A DNA stretch of 45,238 bases from Eubacteriales bacterium OttesenSCG-928-K08. GTDB taxonomy: Bacteria > Bacillota > Clostridia > Christensenellales > CAG-138. Positions 42,239 to 45,238 of the stretch are shown here, piece by piece. The notes beneath the pieces were generated by a model. It made no database searches and was not told the DNA's origin. It saw nothing but the letters and a program-made list of their open reading frames with translations. Location: positions 1 through 45,238 of the forward strand of contig JAJDHH010000010.1 in NCBI GenBank assembly GCA_030266105.1, in the 5' to 3' direction. How positions within the stretch are numbered: the stretch's first letter is position 1; each line of letters starts with the position of its first letter. The position numbers and the translations under genes are program-made.

Positions 42239-43195
42239 ATGAAAATCGTCGTATTGGATGGATATACAGAAAACCCGGGCGACCTTTCCTGGAGCGGATT
42301 GGAAGCGCTTGGCACACTCACGGTTTATGATCGCACGCCTGAGGATCAGGTTGCGGCGCGCATTGCGGATGCGGAAGTTGTGTTCACTAACAAAACACCG
42401 GTTTTCCGCGAAACAATCGCTGCATGCCCTAATATTCAATTCATCGGCGTGCTTGCCACCGGTTATAATATTGTGGATGTGCAGGCCGCAAAGGAGCGCG
42501 GCATTCCTGTATCCAATATTCCGACATATGGCACTGCAGCAGTAGGGCAATTTGCCATTGCCTTGTTGCTGGAAATTTGCCATAATGTGGGGCACCATAG
42601 CAAAGCTGTTGCGCAAGGGCGATGGCAAAGCAGCCCTGACTGGTGCTTTTGGGATTATCCACTTATTGAGCTGGCAGGGAAGACCATGGGCATAATCGGC
42701 TTTGGCCGCATTGGGCAGACGACCGGTGCAATCGCAAAAGCAATGGGAATGAATCTGCTGGCGTATGATGCGTATCCCAATGAAAGCGGAAAGGCCATCG
42801 CACAATATACGGATATTGAAACAATTTATCGAGAATCGGATGTGATCGCTCTGCATTGCCCGCTCTTTCCCGATACGCAAGGTATGATAAACAAAGAAAG
42901 CATCGCAAAGATGAAGAATGGCGTAATTATACTCAACAACAGCCGCGGCCAGCTGGTGGTAGAACAGGATTTAGCCGATGCGCTCAACAGCGGGAAGGTA
43001 TATGCTGCCGGTTTGGATGTGGTATCCTCCGAACCGATCCAGCCGGATAATCCGCTCCTGAAGGCCCAAAATTGCTTTATTACGCCGCACATAAGCTGGG
43101 CGCCAAAGGAAAGCCGCCAGCGGCTGATGGAAATTGCAGTGGAAAACCTGCGTCAATTTCAAAACGGCACACCGGTCAATATTGTAAACGGATAG
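42239..43195 (+). CDS. D-2-hydroxyacid dehydrogenase (hydroxypyruvate reductase-like)
   Basis: The 318-residue protein has Rossmann GIIGFGRIGQTTG, catalytic Arg (NNSRGQLV), Glu (DVVSSEPIQ) and His (TPHISWAP). It resembles glycerate dehydrogenase/HprA: LATGYNIVDVQAAKERGIPV and DWCFWDYPLIELAGKTMGII. Reduction of hydroxypyruvate to D-glycerate would feed the kinase two genes downstream. Confidence 0.88.
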   Translation: MKIVVLDGYTENPGDLSWSGLEALGTLTVYDRTPEDQVAARIADAEVVFTNKTPVFRETIAACPNIQFIGVLATGYNIVDVQAAKERGIPVSNIPTYGTAAVGQFAIALLLEICHNVGHHSKAVAQGRWQSSPDWCFWDYPLIELAGKTMGIIGFGRIGQTTGAIAKAMGMNLLAYDAYPNESGKAIAQYTDIETIYRESDVIALHCPLFPDTQGMINKESIAKMKNGVIILNNSRGQLVVEQDLADALNSGKVYAAGLDVVSSEPIQPDNPLLKAQNCFITPHISWAPKESRQRLMEIAVENLRQFQNGTPVNIVNG

Positions 43196-43204
43196 GAGCA
43201 TGAG

Positions 43205-43552
43205 ATGAATCCAACATTCGAACTGGCGCATATTGGAATCAATCTCCAAAGCGGTGAGGAGGCAGCGCAGCTTGCCAACGCGTTGGCCGCAATGTTTTCA
43301 CTGCCCATACGGCAAGGCAACAAAGGGCCTTTTTGCGGCGAGATATTTGAATGTATGAATACGCCGCATTTGGGAAAACACGGCCACATAGCGCTATATA
43401 CAGATCGACTTCAAGATGCAAGAGAGCATCTAAAAGCTCTGGGTTATACGTTTCTTGAAGAAACTGTAAAGTATGATGAGAATGGGCAAATGAAAAATGG
43501 CTATCTAGAAGGAGAATTTGGCGGCTTTGCCATTCATATCATGCAGAAATGA
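43205..43552 (+). CDS. VOC (glyoxalase-like) protein
   Basis: The 115-residue protein is a single vicinal-oxygen-chelate module (HIGINLQSGEEAAQLANALA; FGGFAIHIMQK at the end). Modules like this are found fused to, or next to, KDPG-type aldolases. Metal-ligand His are near residues 9 and 61, with a C-terminal His-x-Gln. It starts 9 bases after the dehydrogenase. A role in isomerising or binding a keto-sugar acid is possible; not provable here. Confidence 0.75.
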   Translation: MNPTFELAHIGINLQSGEEAAQLANALAAMFSLPIRQGNKGPFCGEIFECMNTPHLGKHGHIALYTDRLQDAREHLKALGYTFLEETVKYDENGQMKNGYLEGEFGGFAIHIMQK

Positions 43553-43618
43553 TTGAGCAGACAAGCACAAATCCGCCTGCTCCCAGGCTTGCTTATTCGT
43601 AATCGGAAGGAGAAAAGC

Positions 43619-44877
43619 ATGCACTTGCGTAAAGATTGCGATTATATTGTCAGCGAGGCAATCAAGGCGTGCTGCCTGATGCCGCCGTTAAAAAAGCACT
43701 GCAAGAGAAGACATTTTCAGCAGGGCGCATAATCACTGTTGCAATCGGGAAAGCCGCGTTTTCGATGGCATCCGCTGCGAAGGATATGCTTGGGGAACGG
43801 ATGGATGGCGGCATAGTCATATCAAAATATGGCCACGCAAATGGGGCGATTGAAGGACTGTCTGTGTTTGAAGCAGGGCATCCTATACCAGATGAGGCAA
43901 GCATCTTGGCTACTGAGGTAGCGCTCAAAATGACAGAAAACCTGCAGCCGGAGGATACAGTTTTGTTTCTTGTATCCGGCGGCGGATCCGCATTGTTTGA
44001 GTCGCCTTTTATTGAGCTGGAAATCCTGCAGGATGTCACGAAGCAGTTGCTCGCTTGTGGCGCGAATATTACGGAAATAAATATGATTCGCAAGCGACTG
44101 TCTAAAGTAAAGGGTGGAAGATTTGCGCTGCATTGTGCGCCTGCTAAGATATATTCCATTGTATTGTCGGATGTTTTGGGTGATCCGCTGGATATGATCG
44201 CGTCAGGCCCGGCGTATCCTGATTCGTCATCCTGCAAGGATGCCTGTGCGATCATCGAAAAGTACAGTTTAAAAATTCCTGCGCAGGCCATGTACTGTTT
44301 GAAGCATAATGAAACGCCGAAGCATTTGAACAATGTAGAAACGGTCGTTACCGGAAGCGTAAAGGAATTATGTGCTTGTGCGGCCAAAGCGGCAGCTGCG
44401 TTGGGCTACGAGCCCGTAGTGCTGACGGATTCTTTGGATATACAGGCACGTGAGGCGGGGGGCTTTCTTGCAGCCATCAGCAGATATGCGGCTTCATCCG
44501 GGCGCTCCCTAGCCTTTATTGCTGGTGGAGAAACGGTTGTGCGACTAATTGGCACCGGAAAAGGCGGGCGAAACCAAGAGCTTGCACTCTGTGCAGCATT
44601 GGGGATCGAAGGCCTTTCGAATGTGGCGGTTTTTTCGGTGGGCTCCGATGGAACGGACGGCCCGACTGACGCTGCAGGCGGCTATGCGGATGGAAAAACA
44701 GTCGCTAAACTGATGGAAAAAGGCATATCCACCTTTGAAGCATTACAAAACAATGATGCCTATCATGCGTTGGCAGCTTGTGGCGGCCTGATTATGACGG
44801 GCCCAACAGGGACCAATGTCAATGATGTTGCTGTCGCACTCGTTAAAGCGTTTCATCGGCAAGAATCCAAACTCTAA
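43619..44877 (+). pseudogene. Glycerate 2-kinase (GckA/MOFRL type) with an N-terminal frameshift
   Basis: From ATG 43619 (after GGAAGGAG) the frame reads MHLRKDCDYIVSEAIKA and then breaks. From about 43668 another frame continues VLPDAAVKKALQEKTFSAG and runs to 44877 as a complete glycerate kinase: IAIGKAAF-type start, LVSGGGSALFESP, RKRLSKVKGG, VLSDVLGDPLDMIASGPAYP, FIAGGETVV, GKGGRNQELAL and SVGSDGTDGPTDAAGG. One missing G in AAGGCGTGC restores EAIKAVLPDAAV. The family makes 2-phosphoglycerate from D-glycerate and ATP. Real mutation and sequencing error are equally possible; otherwise it completes the operon. Confidence 0.82.
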
Positions 44878-44930
44878 GCTTGTGGCTTTGCTGCCGTATA
44901 ATGCCTAGTTTGCATTTGCGATTAGGAAAC

Positions 44931-45238
44931 TCATCTCTTAGTCAAATCACTGGCAGGAGCATTCCAAACCATATGATGCTCCGTATGTTTAAACTCCGGG
45001 TTTGTTTTTGTATCGACAATTTCAAACCCGTTGTTTTGATAGAAACGAACAGCGCCAGTGTTTTTGACAAACACATCCAGAGATAAACAGGGGTATATCT
45101 GTTTGCAATGTTCGAGCAATTTTTTGCCTATGCCTTGCGACTGGAATTTCTCATCTACAAACAATCCCGCAATATATCCGCCATCGATTATTCCGATAAA
45201 GCCCATTAAAGTGCTTTTGCGATAAATGAATATGTCGG
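44931..45238 (-). CDS. GNAT N-acetyltransferase, C-terminal part (runs off window)
   Basis: The minus strand is open from the window edge through to the stop at 44931, reading DIFIYRKSTLMGFIGIIDGG, YIAGLFVDEKFQSQGIGKKL and FVKNTGAVRFYQNNGFEIVD. The QSQGIGKKLLEHC motif A (acetyl-CoA pyrophosphate loop) and RFYQNNGF motif B identify the GNAT fold. The N-terminus is outside the window, so an internal ATG at 45206 is not the start. It converges on the kinase gene, 53 bases away. Confidence 0.88.
   Translation of the reverse strand, partial: DIFIYRKSTLMGFIGIIDGGYIAGLFVDEKFQSQGIGKKLLEHCKQIYPCLSLDVFVKNTGAVRFYQNNGFEIVDTKTNPEFKHTEHHMVWNAPASDLTKR

Noticed and set aside
1-45238. CRISPR arrays, tRNA and rRNA genes
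   Set aside because: No regular spaced repeats, no cloverleaf-like segments with CCA-type ends and no rRNA-like conserved stretches were found by eye.

Overview
The window looks like a chromosomal segment of an anaerobic low-to-medium-GC Firmicute, most likely a Clostridia gut-type organism. The evidence is strong AGGAGG ribosome sites, consensus sigma-A promoters, a TnpW / large serine recombinase / DUF3847 / MobA-MobL mobile element of the clostridial type, an oxygen-sensitive indolepyruvate:ferredoxin oxidoreductase, and BcrA-like ABC plus two-component modules. Species cannot be named from this sequence. No rRNA, tRNA or CRISPR array was seen.

Layout. (1) 1-4912: two TetR-controlled export modules. 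One is tetR plus a MATE pump cut by the window edge. The other is tetR plus an ABC ATPase and an FtsX-type permease that carries two frameshifts. Both have clear palindromic operators on their promoters. (2) 5166-5607: a broken transglutaminase-like exported protein. (3) About 5.7-13.3 kb: an integrated mobilizable element with small accessory ORFs, a sigma-like regulator, two zinc-finger proteins, TnpW, a large serine recombinase, DUF3847, an oriT of the MOBQ/RSF1010 type and a MOBQ relaxase. Its right end is decayed. Two of its genes appear to start at ATC. (4) 13.5-17.1 kb: an AT-rich four-gene operon (uridine-kinase-like, MazG-like, SAM methyltransferase, helical/TPR plus nucleoside-phosphorylase protein). 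This is my main candidate for an undescribed nucleotide-based, possibly defensive, system. (5) 17.5-22.4 kb: a large exported SH3b/GLUG-repeat protein divergent from an HTH regulator, then fragments of a LysR gene and of an Fe-S aldo/keto reductase. (6) 22.9-26.3 kb: response regulator, ABC ATPase, permease and histidine kinase, with three direct repeats 12 bp apart in front of the ABC genes. (7) 26.8-32.8 kb (minus strand): iorAB, a D-2-hydroxyacid dehydrogenase and an alpha/beta hydrolase truncated at a hairpin, with FadR/PdhR-like operator sites and a GntR/FCD regulator. (8) 33.1-37.9 kb: a hydroxypyruvate-isomerase-like protein, a lipoprotein, a MATE pump, a threonine-synthase-like PLP enzyme and a LysR regulator. 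(9) 38.1-44.9 kb: a LysR-divergent catabolic operon (AtuA-like, DUF4387, CitMHS transporter, RraA-like, D-2-hydroxyacid dehydrogenase, VOC, glycerate 2-kinase). It probably imports an unknown carboxylate and funnels it through hydroxypyruvate/glycerate to 2-phosphoglycerate. (10) A partial GNAT gene at the right edge.

Several genes that otherwise look functional carry single-base frameshifts, at about 2820, 3895, 5475, 12947 and 43668. These are either real decay or sequencing/assembly errors, and the two explanations should be separated before any gene is called dead.
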